Shown here in pieces: positions 1 through 11,400 of a stretch of DNA of 64,000 bases. This DNA is from Coenobita brevimanus (lineage: Eukaryota; Arthropoda; Malacostraca; Decapoda; Coenobitidae): positions 258,501 to 322,500 of the forward strand of contig CM064713.1 of assembly GCA_032717465.1 (NCBI GenBank), read 5' to 3'. The translations under genes and the position numbers were made by a program. Under the pieces are notes generated by a model. That model ran no database searches. It was given only the letters and a program-made list of their open reading frames with translations, and was not told the origin of the DNA. The stretch's first letter is position 1, and each line of letters starts with the position of its first letter.

Positions 1-81
1 ACCCTCCCCAACCCCTACACCCCACACCCTCCCCCATCCCTTGCACCCCACACCCTCCCCCATCCCCTACACCCCCACCCT
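1..81. repeat. C-rich minisatellite, left remnant
   Basis: Tandem copies of a roughly 26-bp unit of the type CACCCTCCCCCATCCCCTAC run from the window edge to about base 81. The same unit resumes at 5196, so this is the left shore of an array split by the CR1 element between them. The complementary strand is G-rich with repeated G-runs. Confidence 0.85.
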
Positions 82-779
82 GCGATGAGGTCACAAGAGA
101 CGCTAATGATAACTCTCTATACGTCATCCATGTTGGTACAAACGATCTGAAGCGCAATAGATCGGAGGAATTGCTAGCAAAGTATCATGGACTGATCAAA
201 CGATTCAAAACTAAGTCCACTAATGTGATAATATCTGTTATACTCCCAAGGATCAAGGCAGAGAATAGTTTTTATGATAAGGCCTTCAGCACAAATCGTT
301 TCGTTTCCTTTCGTTTCGTTTCGTTTTTAAAGGCTCCAAAATGCTTGCATGTGTCGGCCTTGGTCACCTAATGGCGGCTTTCCACGCTGCACGATCCATT
401 GCAGCCTCTCTGTTCAGTCCCTTAACCCTAAGGTCACACTTAATGACCTCGTCCCATGTCTTTCTCGGTCTACCCCTCATAACCCCACCCCCAATATTAA
501 CACTTCTCACCTTCCTCACCCAATTATCATCCCCCATCCTCTCCACATGTCCAAACCACCTCAATCTACCTCTCCTCATCACAACACCAATACACTCCAG
601 TCCCATCCTACCTCTCAACCGTCTTAAATCTCTGCACGCAAGGAGTCGACTTTATCAATCTGTGGGACCACTTCTATGAACAGCATCCTCTATTCCAGAA
701 AGATGGGCTCCATCTGAACTGGGCAGGAGCGGCATGGCTAGGTAGACTTTTGCACAATAAAGTTGCCCTCTTCAAATAA
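82..779 (+). pseudogene. CR1 ORF1 SGNH/esterase domain remnant, split by an insertion
   Basis: Bases 112-300 encode an esterase core with the block III motif GTND (134-145), ending near YDKAFSTN. The domain resumes after about 620 with GVDFINLWDHFY and the block V catalytic Asp/His pair in DGLHLN (702-719), and ends at the TAA 777-779. Between them lies a minus-strand insertion, and the two halves are also in different frames. CR1 ORF1 esterases are thought to aid membrane or RNP handling. This one is dead. The N-terminus, including the catalytic serine block, is absent because the element is truncated at base 82. Confidence 0.75.
297..627 (-). mobile_element. Nested 3' end of a second non-LTR retrotransposon
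   Basis: Read on the minus strand, 618-364 encodes a typical RT C-terminus with RLRWFGHVERM, RGRPRKTW and DRAAWKAAIR, then a stop. Beyond it (about 330-299) is a tail of repeated CGAAA units, as expected at the 3' end of a non-LTR element. It lies inside the CR1 esterase domain, so it inserted after the CR1 copy. Flanking AAATCG and AACCG may be a degraded target duplication, which is not certain. Confidence 0.7.
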
Positions 780-839
780 AAAAACGTGGAACGTCCAGGA
801 GCAGTAACCTCAACGTAAACACCCATAAAGCCAGTTCTT

Positions 840-1799
840 CAACTGTTTGGGATGGAATTAGAGTCTGCTATGTTAACGAACGTAGTTTATGCAACAAGTT
901 TGAGGATTAAGAATCTCCTATTTACCTAGAAAATTATGACACTGTTGGCATCACAGAGTCCTGGATTAACACATCTGACCATGACTTCCTAGCGGAATAC
1001 TCATTAAAAGGGTACAATGTTTTCAGCTGTGAGCGACCACATCGAGCTGGTGGCGGTGTTTTACTATATGTGGAAACTAGTCTCCACCCTTCTGTGCTAT
1101 CCAAACCCAGTATTACCAACATAGATGCCAGTTACGTTCAGCTGAGTATTAATTCGCACAAAATAAATATATGTCTCGTCTATCGTCCTCCAGCAGTCAA
1201 CTGAGACAGATGAAAAACTTTACGATCAAACTGCGGAAACTTGTTGTCAAGGGGATAGTGTAATTTTTGGAGACTTTAATTTACCGGTAACAAAGTGGGG
1301 CAAACCGCTAAAGGCACACTCAGGACAAGAACTTTATATGAATCTTCAAGAAAGTGCCCTTTCCCAGCACGTAGAATACCCAACAAGAGGAAACAATATC
1401 CTAGACCTGATCTTAACTACAAATGATAATCTAGTCAACAACGTTGAAATAGGACCTGAGTTTAGTTCCAGTGATTATCGAATTATACAATTTAATATTA
1501 CTACTGAAAAAGTTGAAGAAACAGTGAGCAAAGAAAAGGTCCCGGACTATTGCACAGCGGATTTCACCAGGCTTAGAGCACTACTTGCAAATACAGACTG
1601 GAATGAAATGTCTGAAACCGATGACATAAACCAAGCATGGGAAATATTCACCAAAAAATTTAATGAAGCGGTAATGTCATGTGTGCCACTACCTAACAGG
1701 CATCCAGCTGGTAATAGTAAACCAAAGTGGTGGCCCAGTGAAATTAAAATTAACTTAATAGCCAAAAAACAGGCATACCATAAATATAAAACCAAATAA
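840..1799 (+). pseudogene. CR1 ORF2 endonuclease (EEP) domain, decayed
   Basis: Recognisable endonuclease blocks are VGITESWIN (about 935-960), AGGGVLLYVE (about 1045-1075), VYRPPA (about 1180) and GDFNLP (1269-1286). From 1338 to 1799 one frame stays open for 153 codons and contains RGNNILDLIL and SSDYRII. The catalytic His of the final block, normally SDH, is Tyr here (SDY, 1470-1478), one C-to-T change. In-frame stops occur upstream, for example after CNKFED. In an intact element this domain nicks the target DNA. Confidence 0.75.
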
Positions 1800-3593
1800 A
1801 ATTATGATGATAAATTGCAGTATGAAAATCTATGCCGCATACTGAAAAGACTTATTTAAATCCATATTGCTAATACGTGCAAATCAAATCCTAAAGAATT
1901 TTGCAGTTTCATTAGAAAGAGGTTATGACTACAACAATAGGCCCTCTAGAAACGAACAATGGCAAACACACAGAAAATGATGTCGAAATGGCGAACGTTC
2001 TTAACGATTACTTTGCGTCTGTTTTTACAGTAGAAAACACCATCAGAAATCTACTGTTACCCACAAACCAAGCAAATAGCACAGTCCTTAACAACTATGC
2101 TATCCATAATAGCGATATCCTTTCAACCATAAATAGTACGTACATAAATAATACCCCTGGCCCTGATAAAATATCACCGAGAATTCTCAAAGAAGCAAAA
2201 AATGAGTTACTGCGCCACTCTCTTTCTTATTCAATAAATTTTTAAGTACTGGGAAAGTTCCATGCAAATAAACTAGCAAATGTAACACCAATTTTCAAAA
2301 AAGGAAATAAGTCGCACCCAGGAAATTACAGACCCAATCAGCTTAACATCAATAACGTGCAAGTTAGTGGGAAAAAATCATAAGAGATAAAATAATGAAT
2401 TAACTAGAAGAAAATAATATAATTACAGACTCGCAGCATGGATTCAGACATCGTCGTTCATGTTTAACTAACTTACTGGACTTCTTCCATGATGTTTACA
2501 AATCATATGATGACTTTCAGAAAGCATTTGACTCTGTCCCTCACAAGCATCTCGTGAGCAAAATAGAAGCATATGGAATAAAAGGTAATACGCAGAAATA
2601 GTTACAAGACTGGCTTTCAGACCGAAAACAGCGAGTTGTGATAAACGAAAAGGAAGCCAAATGGCGTAATGTGATTAGCAGCGTTCCCTAAGGCTCAGTA
2701 CTTGGATCGATACTTTTTATTATCTATATTAATGATATTGATGAGGGTCTGAATTGTAAAGTATCCAAATTTGCAGATGATACTAAAATAACCAGTAAAG
2801 TAACTTCAAAATTACAGTGGCAGCTGTTACAAAATGACCTTAATACTTTAGCAAGCTGGGCAGAAAAATGGCAAATGAAATTCAACACAGAAAAATGTAA
2901 AGTACTTCATATTGGAAGTAACAACGTCCATGCAAATTACAAAATGAACAATATTCAGTTATCAAGTACAGACAGTGAAAAGGATCTTGGTGTGATAATA
3001 TCAAATGACCTAAAACCGAGTAAGCAGTGACCGAGGTGGTTAAAATGGCAAACAAGCTGGTGGGTTTTATTGGAAGAACTTTCGAATTTAAATAGGAAGA
3101 AGTCATACTTGCCTTGTACAACTCGCTAGTGTGCCCCCGTCTTGAGTATTGTGTGCAATTCTGGTCTCCACACTACAGAAAGGACATTGAAAAATTAGAG
3201 ATAATACGGCGAAGAATCACAAAAATGATACCACGACTTAGAAACAAACCATATGAGGAACGCCTTGAAGAACTTAAATTATTTAGCCTAACAAAGTGCA
3301 GGTTAAGAGGGGACATTATTGAAGTTTTCAAAATCATGAAGGGATATGACAACTTAGACATGAATAAGTATTTTGATATAGTCTGGTCGAGTCAAACCAG
3401 AAGTAATGGCTGTAAAATTATGGGAATGCACTTCCATTCCCATGAAGCAAAATACTTCTTCAACAGAGTTGTAAATATCTGGAACAGATTACCCTCAGAT
3501 ACCTTGAACAGTATCTCAGTTAAGACATTCAAAAACAAAATAATCAAGTATTTGCATGAGAATCCTCAGCTGACTCTTTTTCTGTCCGAATAA
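1800..3593 (+). pseudogene. CR1 ORF2 reverse transcriptase and C-terminal domain, decayed
   Basis: RT motifs appear in order across several frames: NTPGPDKISPRIL (near 2150), TPIFKKGNK, DSQHGFRHRRSC (near 2430), FQKAFDSVPHKHL (near 2520), GSVLGSILFIIYINDI, FADDTKI (2770-2790) and KCKVLHIG. A 159-codon frame (3114-3593) carries the conserved CR1 tail YNSLVCPRLEYCVQFWSP through NIWNRLPSDTLNS. Stops and a shift near 3010-3110 inactivate it. Confidence 0.8.
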
Positions 3594-3630
3594 CTTGCTT
3601 TTATAGCAACGTGTAAGTTCATTCTCCTTT

Positions 3631-4850
3631 TGTCTACAGGACACCCTGTAAACAACATACCTGTAAATAGCTTTGCATCACGTCATTATATATTTTTCAA
3701 TTTATTCAATGCAAATAAAGTAATATAAGCACAGATTAGGATATGCACTGATAACCTTGAGTTAACGGTCACTACTCCTACTTCCGACCTGTGATGGGCT
3801 GTGGATCACTGAGGATCCTGTTAGTCAAGTGACCACCATTGGGATTTTTTTTAATGTACCAAGGGTCACTGCTTCAGGAGGAAACTTGGTACTTGTTCCA
3901 ATGAGAGAGTTCCTTGTCTCAGTGGAGTGAATTGAGCTAGGGCCTGAATGACTGCTGCCAACCTTAAAAGCGCCAGGCAAGGCTGCCACACCACCCCTAA
4001 ACATCCACACTGTGTGCTGTGCAGTCCCCTCATGTCTACAAGACGACCAGTAAACTCAACATACCCGTACCTAGCCTCGCCTCATGTCATTATACATTTT
4101 TCCATTTACTCAATGCAAATAAGGTGGTATAAGCACAGATTAGGATCTGCACAGATAACCCAGATTTAACGGTCACTACTCGTACTTTCGACCTGTGGAT
4201 CACTGAGGGTTCCTGTTAGCCAAGTGACCACCATTGGGATTTTTTTTAATGAACCAGGGGTCACAGCCTCAGTAGGAAACTTGTGCACTTGTCCCACATG
4301 GGAGAGTTCCTTGTCTTAGTGGAGTGAACGGAGCTAGGGCCTGATTTACTGCTGCCTACCTAAAAAGTGCCAGGCAAGGCTGCCGCACCACCCCTAAACA
4401 TCCACTCTGTGCACAGTACATCCACACTGTGCACTGTGCAGTCCCCTTTTGTTTATAAGACATCGTGTCTTATATATTTTTCAATTTCCCCAAGGCAATG
4501 AAAGTTACATAAACACAGATTAGCATCTGCACAGATTGCCCTGAGTTAATAGTCACTACTCTTACTTTCGACCTGTGATAGGCTGTGGATCGCTTAGGTT
4601 CTCTGTTAGATAAGTGACCACCATCGGGATTTTTTTTAATGTACCAGGGGTCACTGCTTCAGGATGAGACTAGTGTACTTGTCCCAGACGGGAGAGTTCC
4701 TCATCTCAGTGGAGTGAACAGAGCTAGGGCCTGATTGACTGCTGCCTACCTTAAAAGCGCCAGGCAAGGCTGCCGCACCACACCTAAGCATCCACAGTGT
4801 GCACTGTGTAGTTTCCAAGTTATGTCTACAGACGCCCCATTAACTCAGTG
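3631..4850 (+). repeat. Three tandem copies of a ~400-bp unit in the CR1 3' region
   Basis: The anchor TGTCTACA or its variant recurs at 3631, 4033, 4450 and 4823 (spacings 402, 417, 373). A second anchor, GACCACCATTGGGATTTTTT, recurs at 3831, 4226 and 4616. The units sit between the RT stop and the CR1 3' end, where the other copy (32700-32850) has one short stretch. They are about 80-90 percent alike by eye. Confidence 0.85.
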
Positions 4851-4899
4851 TACCCGTCTATAATATCATGCCGTCAATATTAGTTTATTTGATTATTTT

Positions 4900-5195
4900 C
4901 TCTTTCAGGTTACTCAAACGGGTAGCTTATAGATAAAGTATTATAGAATGTGACTTTTCCTTTCCAGTATTTCCTGTGAAATTTCCATGTCAGTTTTTCC
5001 ATGCTGCATGGTGGTTTTTCTCACTTTTTCCTGGAGGGTTTGGGGGTGGGGGGAGCCTTCTTGCTTTACTATCCTTATCCTCCAGCATATAGAGTTAGAT
5101 CTTGTACTGTAGTCATAGTCTTCTCCGTAACAAGCAGCCTCGAAAGGACCATAAGGTCTGTTACTGTTTGCTTTCCTACGTAATCCTATGTAATC
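4900..5195 (+). mobile_element. CR1 3' untranslated end
   Basis: From about 4940 the sequence matches 32850-33120 closely in order. Shared segments include a CCATG...CAGTTTTTC...ATGCTGCATGGTG block, a run ending in CTTGCTTT or CTGCTTTTCTATCCTTGTC, and GTTTGCTTTCCT. The match defines a dispersed CR1 3' UTR in two copies. The end abuts the C-rich minisatellite. Confidence 0.75.
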
Positions 5196-5890
5196 TCCTA
5201 CACCCCACACCCTCCCACATCCCCTACACCCCACTCCCTCCCCCATCCCCTACACCCCCACCCTCCCACATCCCCTAAACCCCACACCCTCCCCCATCCC
5301 CTACACCCCACACCCTCCTCCATCCCCTGCACCCCCACCTTCCCCATCCCCTACACCCTCCCCCATCCCCTACACCCCACACACTCTCCCATCCCCTGCA
5401 CCTCACACTCTCCCTCATCCTTCACACCTCACACCCTCCCCCACCCCCTACACCCCACACCCTCCCCCATCCCCTACACCCCACACCCTCAGCATCCCCA
5501 ACACCCCCACCCTTCCCCATCTCCAACACCCCCAACCTCCCCCCATTCCCTCCCACCCACACCCTCCCCCATCCCCTACACCCCTACACTCCCCCATCCC
5601 TTTCACCCCAACCTTCCCCCATCCCCTACACTCCCACACTCCCCCATCCTCTACACCCCGCACCCTCCCCCATCCCTTACATCCCCACCCTCCCCGATCC
5701 CTTATACCCCCACCCTCCCCCATCCCCTACATTCCCCCATCCCTTACACCCCACACCTTCCCCCATCCCTTACACCCCACACTCCCCCTTCCCTTACACC
5801 CCACACTCCCCCATCCCTTACACCCTCACCCTCCCCCATCCCTTACACCGCACACTCCCCCATCCCTTACACCCTGACCCTCCCCCATCT
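5196..5890. repeat. C-rich minisatellite, ~26-bp unit
   Basis: About 27 tandem, partly shortened copies of a unit like CACCCTCCCCCATCCCCTAC. All six frames are mostly open here because of composition, so long reading frames in it are not evidence of genes. The minus strand has many GGGG and GGGGG runs and could form G-quadruplexes. Confidence 0.9.
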
Positions 5891-6077
5891 ACAATTTGGG
5901 TGCAGGCATGCTTGCATACTAGACCGCTGCAGTGCCAAACAAATTTATCGTTTCCAGCACTGCTTGCCGGTCTCCACATTATGCGCTCCAGATTATTTTT
6001 AAATTTAGTTACAGAGCTGGTGAGTAATTTGATATTCGTTCTGCACAGAGGTAAAGATTATTTGGTAAAGTGACATT

Positions 6078-6266
<189 letters not shown>

Positions 6267-6478
6267 TTTGATAAATAAGTTCATAAACTATAAAGACATT
6301 TCCTCTAAAAGTTCCATTTACTACCTACAAACCTCACTTACAAAAAGCCACCAGTTTACAGTATCAGTTGTATTAAAAAACAAATGTGACAGGACTTTCT
6401 TCATACATGAAGCTTGGCCTGACCATCCAAAATGCTGAATGTTATATATAATTGCTGTAACTGTGGTGAGGAGCTGTG

Positions 6479-6479
<1 letters not shown>

Positions 6480-6514
<35 letters not shown>

Positions 6515-6778
6515 CTGCCTGACATTATTTGCTTGATGGAAAATGGTGGAAGGCTGAGTGGATATAGAACAATATGTCATTATTTGTCTCAGTAATGGTG
6601 AGAGGTTGAGAGCATATAGAAAAAAAAAGGAACTGAATATCATTATTTGTTTTTTGCAATGACCATAATAGGTTAAGTGAATATCATATTAACATCATTA
6701 TTGAATTGTTGCGGTGTTGGTGGGAGTCTTAGTGAGTATTTGGAAGAAATGATAAATGTCATTATTTGTTTGTTGCAG
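6480..6778. repeat. Poly(A) run and degenerate ~60-bp tandem repeats
   Basis: A 30-bp A run (6481-6510) is followed by five decayed repeats anchored on CATTATTTG at 6523, 6578, 6641, 6696 and 6760 (spacings 55, 63, 55, 64). Each repeat contains a G-rich stretch of the type GGTGAGAGGTTGAG. Confidence 0.6.
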
Positions 6779-6912
6779 CGGTGGTTGTGGCGCGCGGCAT
6801 GGTGTGACGCCGGGCGTGCATATTGGTACATCCACGACACGATGTAGGTGACACCGTGGCTTACCAGACCGTGGCAGACCTCCCGCTTCCTGCATCCTAC
6901 TTTCACCCACAC
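6779..6912 (+). other. GC-rich exon-like island, possible 5' UTR exon
   Basis: An abrupt GC-rich stretch in AT-rich DNA starts after TTTGTTGCAG and includes an exon-like ATGTAG/GTGACA junction at 6847/6848. The 69-bp piece reads open in one frame but ends in a stop. The acceptor-like TTGTTGCAG is also part of the preceding tandem repeat (compare TTGTTGCGG near 6707), which weakens the case. It lies 1.2 kb upstream of the galactosyltransferase start. Confidence 0.2.
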
Positions 6913-6929
6913 AATGCTGCTGTAGCGAA

Positions 6930-7900
6930 ATGATGTATAAGGACGATACAGTATTAGTAATTACAACTGAAATTACTTGAAAGGACGATGTAAGATGAAT
7001 GATTCAAGCTAAATGAGTTGAAACGGACAAAGTAAGATGAATAATGAGAAATGAAATAATATAAAAAGGACAATGTAAGAAGAAGAAGAACTGAAACCAT
7101 CCAGAAAGATGTAAGATGAATCATGACATATAAATAATCTAAATGGTCTATAATAATCTGACTAAAAAAGTCAAATTGGACGAAATAAAATAAATAATAA
7201 CGGAAATAACCTAAAAGGACGATATAAGAAATAAAATAAATTAAGTATAATTTAAAAGAACGATTTAAAGCGAATAACAAATTAAAACGATGATGAGATG
7301 AATAGCAAATGATATAATATAAATGGACAATATTAGATTTATGTGTTCGACTCTGGATATAGGCTTCACAGCCCGTTCCCTAAGGCCCAGCAGTCCTCCT
7401 ACGTACTATACACCTCCACATGCCACCAGTTTGGCGCCAACACCCACCGTCCATATTGACTACATGCTAGGGCTGTTTCATACCCGACTGCTGTATTGGT
7501 ATTAGCAGGGACATTTTTACAACATGCCGGCAAGTCTTTTGGAAAATCAGTAAATCTGCTCTAACGAAATTCAAATCCTTAAACTATTCCCTGCCCTAGC
7601 CAGGATTCGAACCTGGGTCTATATGGATTACAGGTAGCGACCATCGCCTCCCCTAATAATAAACGATGCCTAATAACAAGTGAAATAACATTAAAGGACG
7701 ATTTTAGATGACTCATAACAATTGAAGTCATCAAAAGGAATATATTAGATTACTAATGGCAAGTAAATCAATCTGAAATAACGGTTTAGAAAAAATAATA
7801 GTTATAGAAAAGGACTTAGTGGATAACTAAAGTAATCTCAAAGGAAGATGTGAAGTGAATAGTAACTTCACTCCAGTGGCATATTTACTACTCCATTCTC
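6930..7900. repeat. Degenerate ~41-bp tandem array, interrupted by a SINE
   Basis: Units of the type AAAGGACGATGTAAGATGAATAA with AT-rich spacers recur near 6941, 6983, 7024, 7068, 7176, 7217 and 7257, and again near 7694, 7736, 7817 and 7849 after a SINE. A last AAAAGGACGAAAATC lies at about 7985, just upstream of the galactosyltransferase start. Confidence 0.7.
7330..7655 (-). mobile_element. tRNA-derived SINE, family B, copy 1
   Basis: On the minus strand it opens with a tRNA-like head with a perfect B box (complement of GGATTCGAACC, 7603-7613). The body ends near the complement of TATAGGCTTCACAGCCCG. Two more copies share the body: 13070-13333 (+) and 16300-16505 (-). It interrupts a tandem array. 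Confidence 0.7.
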
Positions 7901-8037
7901 GCTACTAGCAAGGGATTGACACTACACTTGTGACGCTAGTTATGAGGATGTTCTGATGTTCTGTGGAAAGGAAGTACAACTCCAAAAGGACGAAAATCTT
8001 CGTCATCTTATGCCCGGCTGTCCATCTCGTACTAGTC

Positions 8038-8338
8038 ATGATAAGGGACCGTCTGTGTGGGCTGTGGCGAGGTGGTGGGAGGACGCTAAGGCTTTGGTTG
8101 CGACTCTACTGGCCCGTCCTGGTCCTGATGTTGCTGCTGGGCCTGTGTCTGATGCTGAGAGATGCAGGCACAGTGACCATTGCAGGCTTCGCGGTACTAG
8201 CTCCTCTGACCCGCACCATCCAGGATGGACCTCATTCGGGTGTAACTACGGAAGCGACATTGGAGGTGATGAGGGAGGAAAGGAGTCCCAAATACAAAGT
8301 TGTTCTCCCCGGCTGCCCTGCTACACCACCTGGACTAC
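8038..8338 (+). CDS. B4GALT-family exon 1: tail, transmembrane anchor, stem
   Basis: 100 codons plus one base. The tail has MIRDRLCGLWRGGG, and the anchor is LYWPVLVLMLLLGLCLML. The donor is CTAC/GTGCGT. The split codon C+TG gives Leu with the next exon, extending CPATPPGL into LGRLKVVEK, the usual family linker. The frame is open back to a stop at 7954, with only a GTG in between, so ATG 8038 is chosen; its -3 base is G. A TACTAG acceptor-like site at 8035 could join a 5' UTR exon. Confidence 0.85.
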
Positions 8339-8385
8339 GTGCGTTCTCTCTCTCTCTCTCTCTCTCTACACATATACTTGTGTAT

Positions 8386-8436
<51 letters not shown>

Positions 8437-11400
8437 AGGTCTAAATAAGGACTAGCATGCACTTATGAAAGAAGTAGTCCGTGGTAATGAAGTATTTAAT
8501 GTGGGGCGTGTATACTGTATAACTGAGACAATGAGATAATTTTTTACGCCACTTGAGTATGTGGCAGAGAAAGACTTGAGAGGTGTGAGTGTTGTCAGGA
8601 GTGTAGCAGTGAGGATGTAACAGTAATTTCAGGATCACGTTATACGTTTTTCCGTCATCTTTGTTCTGTAGTAATAATAATGATGGAAGTGTTAATTAAG
8701 ACAGTTGAAGAAGCGAAGAAAACGAACGACAACCATACGTTCTCCCTCTCGTTAGACTGAAGACTGACGTAGTGTTCATTATGATCAGAATACTCTTTGC
8801 CATAGATATAAATAAGACTAGATGCCGCATCGCCCGTTCTTCAGTACAGCGGCGATGCGTCTGTGCGGCCGCCATCTTGGAGCGGTCAAGCATGTAATAG
8901 TGGGGCTTGTTTTAGAGTGAATTCAGACCGCGAAAATGAACGTTGTTGTGGTGGAGGTGGTGATGGTGGTTATTGCTGTGGTGGTGGTTGTGGCTGTTGT
9001 TGCTGTTGTTGTGGTGGTGATGGTGGCTGTGGTAATGGTTGTAGTGGTGGTGGTGGTTGTGGGTGGTGGTTGTTGTGGTGGTTTTATGTGGTTGTTGTGG
9101 TTGTTGCTGTTGTGGTGGTGGTTGTGGTGGTGGTTATTGTTGTTGTTGTGGTTGTGGTTGTTGTGATTTTGGTTGTGGTGGTTATTGTTGTGGTGGTGGT
9201 TGTGATAGTGGTGGTGGTGGTGGTGGTTCTTGTTGTTGTGATGGTGGTGACTGGTGTTGTGGTGGTTGTTGTTGTGGTGGTGGTGGTGATGGTTGTTGTA
9301 GTGGTGGTTGTTGTAGTGATTATGGTTGTTGTGATGGTGGTGGTTGTTTTGTGGTTGTTGTTGTGGTGGTGGTTATTATTGTGGTGGTGGTTATTTTTGT
9401 GATGGTGGTGTTTTTTTGGTTGTGGTGATGGTGGTGGTTGTTGTTGTGATGGTGGTGGTTGTTGTTGTGATGGTGGTGGTTGTTGTTGTGGTGGTGATTG
9501 TTGTTGTGGCGGTGGTTGTGGTTGCTGTTGCTGTTGTGGTGGTGGTGGTGGTGATGGTTATTGTTGTGGTGATGTTGGTTGTGGTAGTGCTTGTTATGGT
9601 GGTGGTTTGTGTTGTTGTGGTGGTGGTCTTGGTTCCTGGTTCATCTGAAACGTGAACTCTGTGGACTGCAGGCTTAAGTTTCCCTTTTGCAACCCACCAT
9701 ATTCCTTTCGGAGGATAGGGAAGCAGCTGAGGGAAGTTTGCATAACCATACAGCTGAGCCTCTCGTGCTATCGGTGCCATGATATATTCCGACGCTGTCT
9801 ACACCCAACAGCAGCAGTGCTGTTGCATTTCTAGGAAAATAGTGGTCAACTTTGCCCAGCGTCAGGAACACAACATCGTCTGCCTCGACCGTCCCAAGAT
9901 GGCGGCCGCAAACGCATGTAAAGTAGTGTCATGCGCCATGTATAGTTGTGAGTAAAAGATGGAAGAAGAGCATAAGACAGTAGGGATCAGTTGGGTCAAG
10001 GATTGTGTGGGTAAAGTTGAAAGTTGGAATACAAATGTGGGCGATTGTGTGTGTGTATGCGCCAACGCAAGATCGTGCTAGAAGAGTGAGAGAAGAGTTC
10101 TGGACAAATGTGGAAGTGTGCATGGAAAAGTTTGGAAGGAATGAGAGAGTGTTTTTGATTGGTGATATGAATGGTAAAGTTGGTAATGTGAAGGTGGATG
10201 GAATAGTTGGTGAGTGGGGTGTGCCTGCTGAGATAGATGAGAATGGGAGTGCGTTAGTGGACATTTGTGCTGGGAGGGGGTTGGTGATAGCCAATACCCT
10301 CTTCAGGCATAAAATGATCCACAGGTATACATGGCGAGTGATGAGAAGGGTGGGTGGTGAACTGAGTGAAAGGAAGGCAATGATTGATTATGTGTGTGTG
10401 GATGAAAGGATGCGAAGATGTGTAAAGGATGCAAGAGTGTATAGAGGTTGGGGGAGTGGACTTTCTGACCACTACTTGGTGGTGGCCAGAATCAATGTCC
10501 AATTAGAATGGAGGAATAGAAGAAGGGAAAGACGAGAGGAAGGAGTAGTTGCAAGGAGAGTGGAAAGGTTACAAGAGGATGAGAAAAAGGCAGAGTATAA
10601 GAGAGAAGTGGAGGAACGATTGGGCAAATATGAACTGGAGCAGATGGGAGACGTGGAAGGTGTGTGTAAGATATTTACAGAAGAAATATGTGCAGCATGT
10701 GATGTGGTGTGTGGAAGGAAGAGAAGACGGACGGGGGTGCAAGGAACAGCGTGGTGGACAGAAGAGGTGAAACAGGCTGTGGCACAAAAGAAGAAAGCAT
10801 ACAATGAATGGTTGAGAAATAGGGGCGTGGAAGAAGTTGAGAGGCGGAAGAGAGAGAGTTATATGTGGAAAGGAAGAGAGAGGTGAAGATATTAGTAAGA
10901 GAGAGTAAGAAGAGAGTGGATGAGGAATTTGGAAGGAATTTGAGTGTAAAGTGGAGGGACTGTAAGAAAATGTTCTGGAGAGAAGTGAAAAGAGTAAGAC
11001 AGGGTGGAAATGAAGTTAGCAGGGGAGTGAAAGATAAAAATGGTAGATTACTAGTGGAGAAGGGAGAAAAAGTGAGCAGATGGAGAGAACACTTTAAGGA
11101 ATTGTTGAACGTAGAGGATGGAAGTAATGCGAGTATAAGTGGCTGGGGAATGGCTGGGAGAAGGAGGGAGGTGAGAAGACAGGAAGAAATTAGTAGGATA
11201 GAAGTTGTGGAAGCAATGAAGAAAGTTAAATCGGGGAAAGCCCCAGGAATTGATGGAGTGTGTGGTGAAATGCTGAAGCATGGGGGAGAGATAGTAGTAG
11301 AATGGATGTGGAAGATGTGCAGATTGGCCTGGGAGGAAGGTAGAGTCCCGGAGGATTGGAAGTCAGGTATAATTATTCCCTTGTACAAAGGAAAAGGGGA

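Larger units (their letters stand above)
82..5195 (+). mobile_element. CR1-like non-LTR retrotransposon, 5'-truncated and decayed
   Basis: In order this copy holds the end of an ORF1 SGNH/esterase domain, an ORF2 apurinic endonuclease, a reverse transcriptase with an FADD catalytic motif (2770-2781), a conserved C-terminal domain, and a long 3' region. Every reading frame is broken by stops and shifts. The C-terminal domain and 3' region resemble a second copy at 32150-33125, which helps fix the 3' end. The edges coincide with the minisatellite on both sides. The SGNH ORF1 plus EN-RT layout is that of the CR1/L2 group. The element is not functional. Confidence 0.85.
8854..9918. repeat. Inverted ~33-bp arms with GCGGCCGCCATCTTGG, enclosing the GTT array
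   Basis: 8854-8887 and the reverse complement of 9886-9918 share a core GCGGCCGCCATCTTG plus similar flanks (ATGCGT on one side, CGGTC on the other). They enclose a 700-bp GTT/GTG array and a dispersed repeat. They may be terminal inverted repeats of a DNA element. The core also matches the YY1-type motif AAGATGGCGGC. Confidence 0.5.

Noticed and set aside
5448..5723. Gly/Trp/Val-rich minus-strand frame
   Set aside because: It comes from the ~26-bp minisatellite and repeats with its period.
6779..6847. Coding exon of the galactosyltransferase
   Set aside because: The frame ends in a stop, there is no similarity to the family, and the acceptor word is part of a local tandem repeat; kept only as a weak 5' UTR candidate.
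7963..8037. Upstream extension of the galactosyltransferase start to GTG 7963
   Set aside because: Animal genes rarely start at GTG, and the first ATG (8038) gives a normal short cytoplasmic tail before the anchor.
8863..9780. Long Val/Cys/Gly-rich or Thr-rich reading frames
   Set aside because: They are translations of the (GTT/GTG)n array; every frame is open because of composition.
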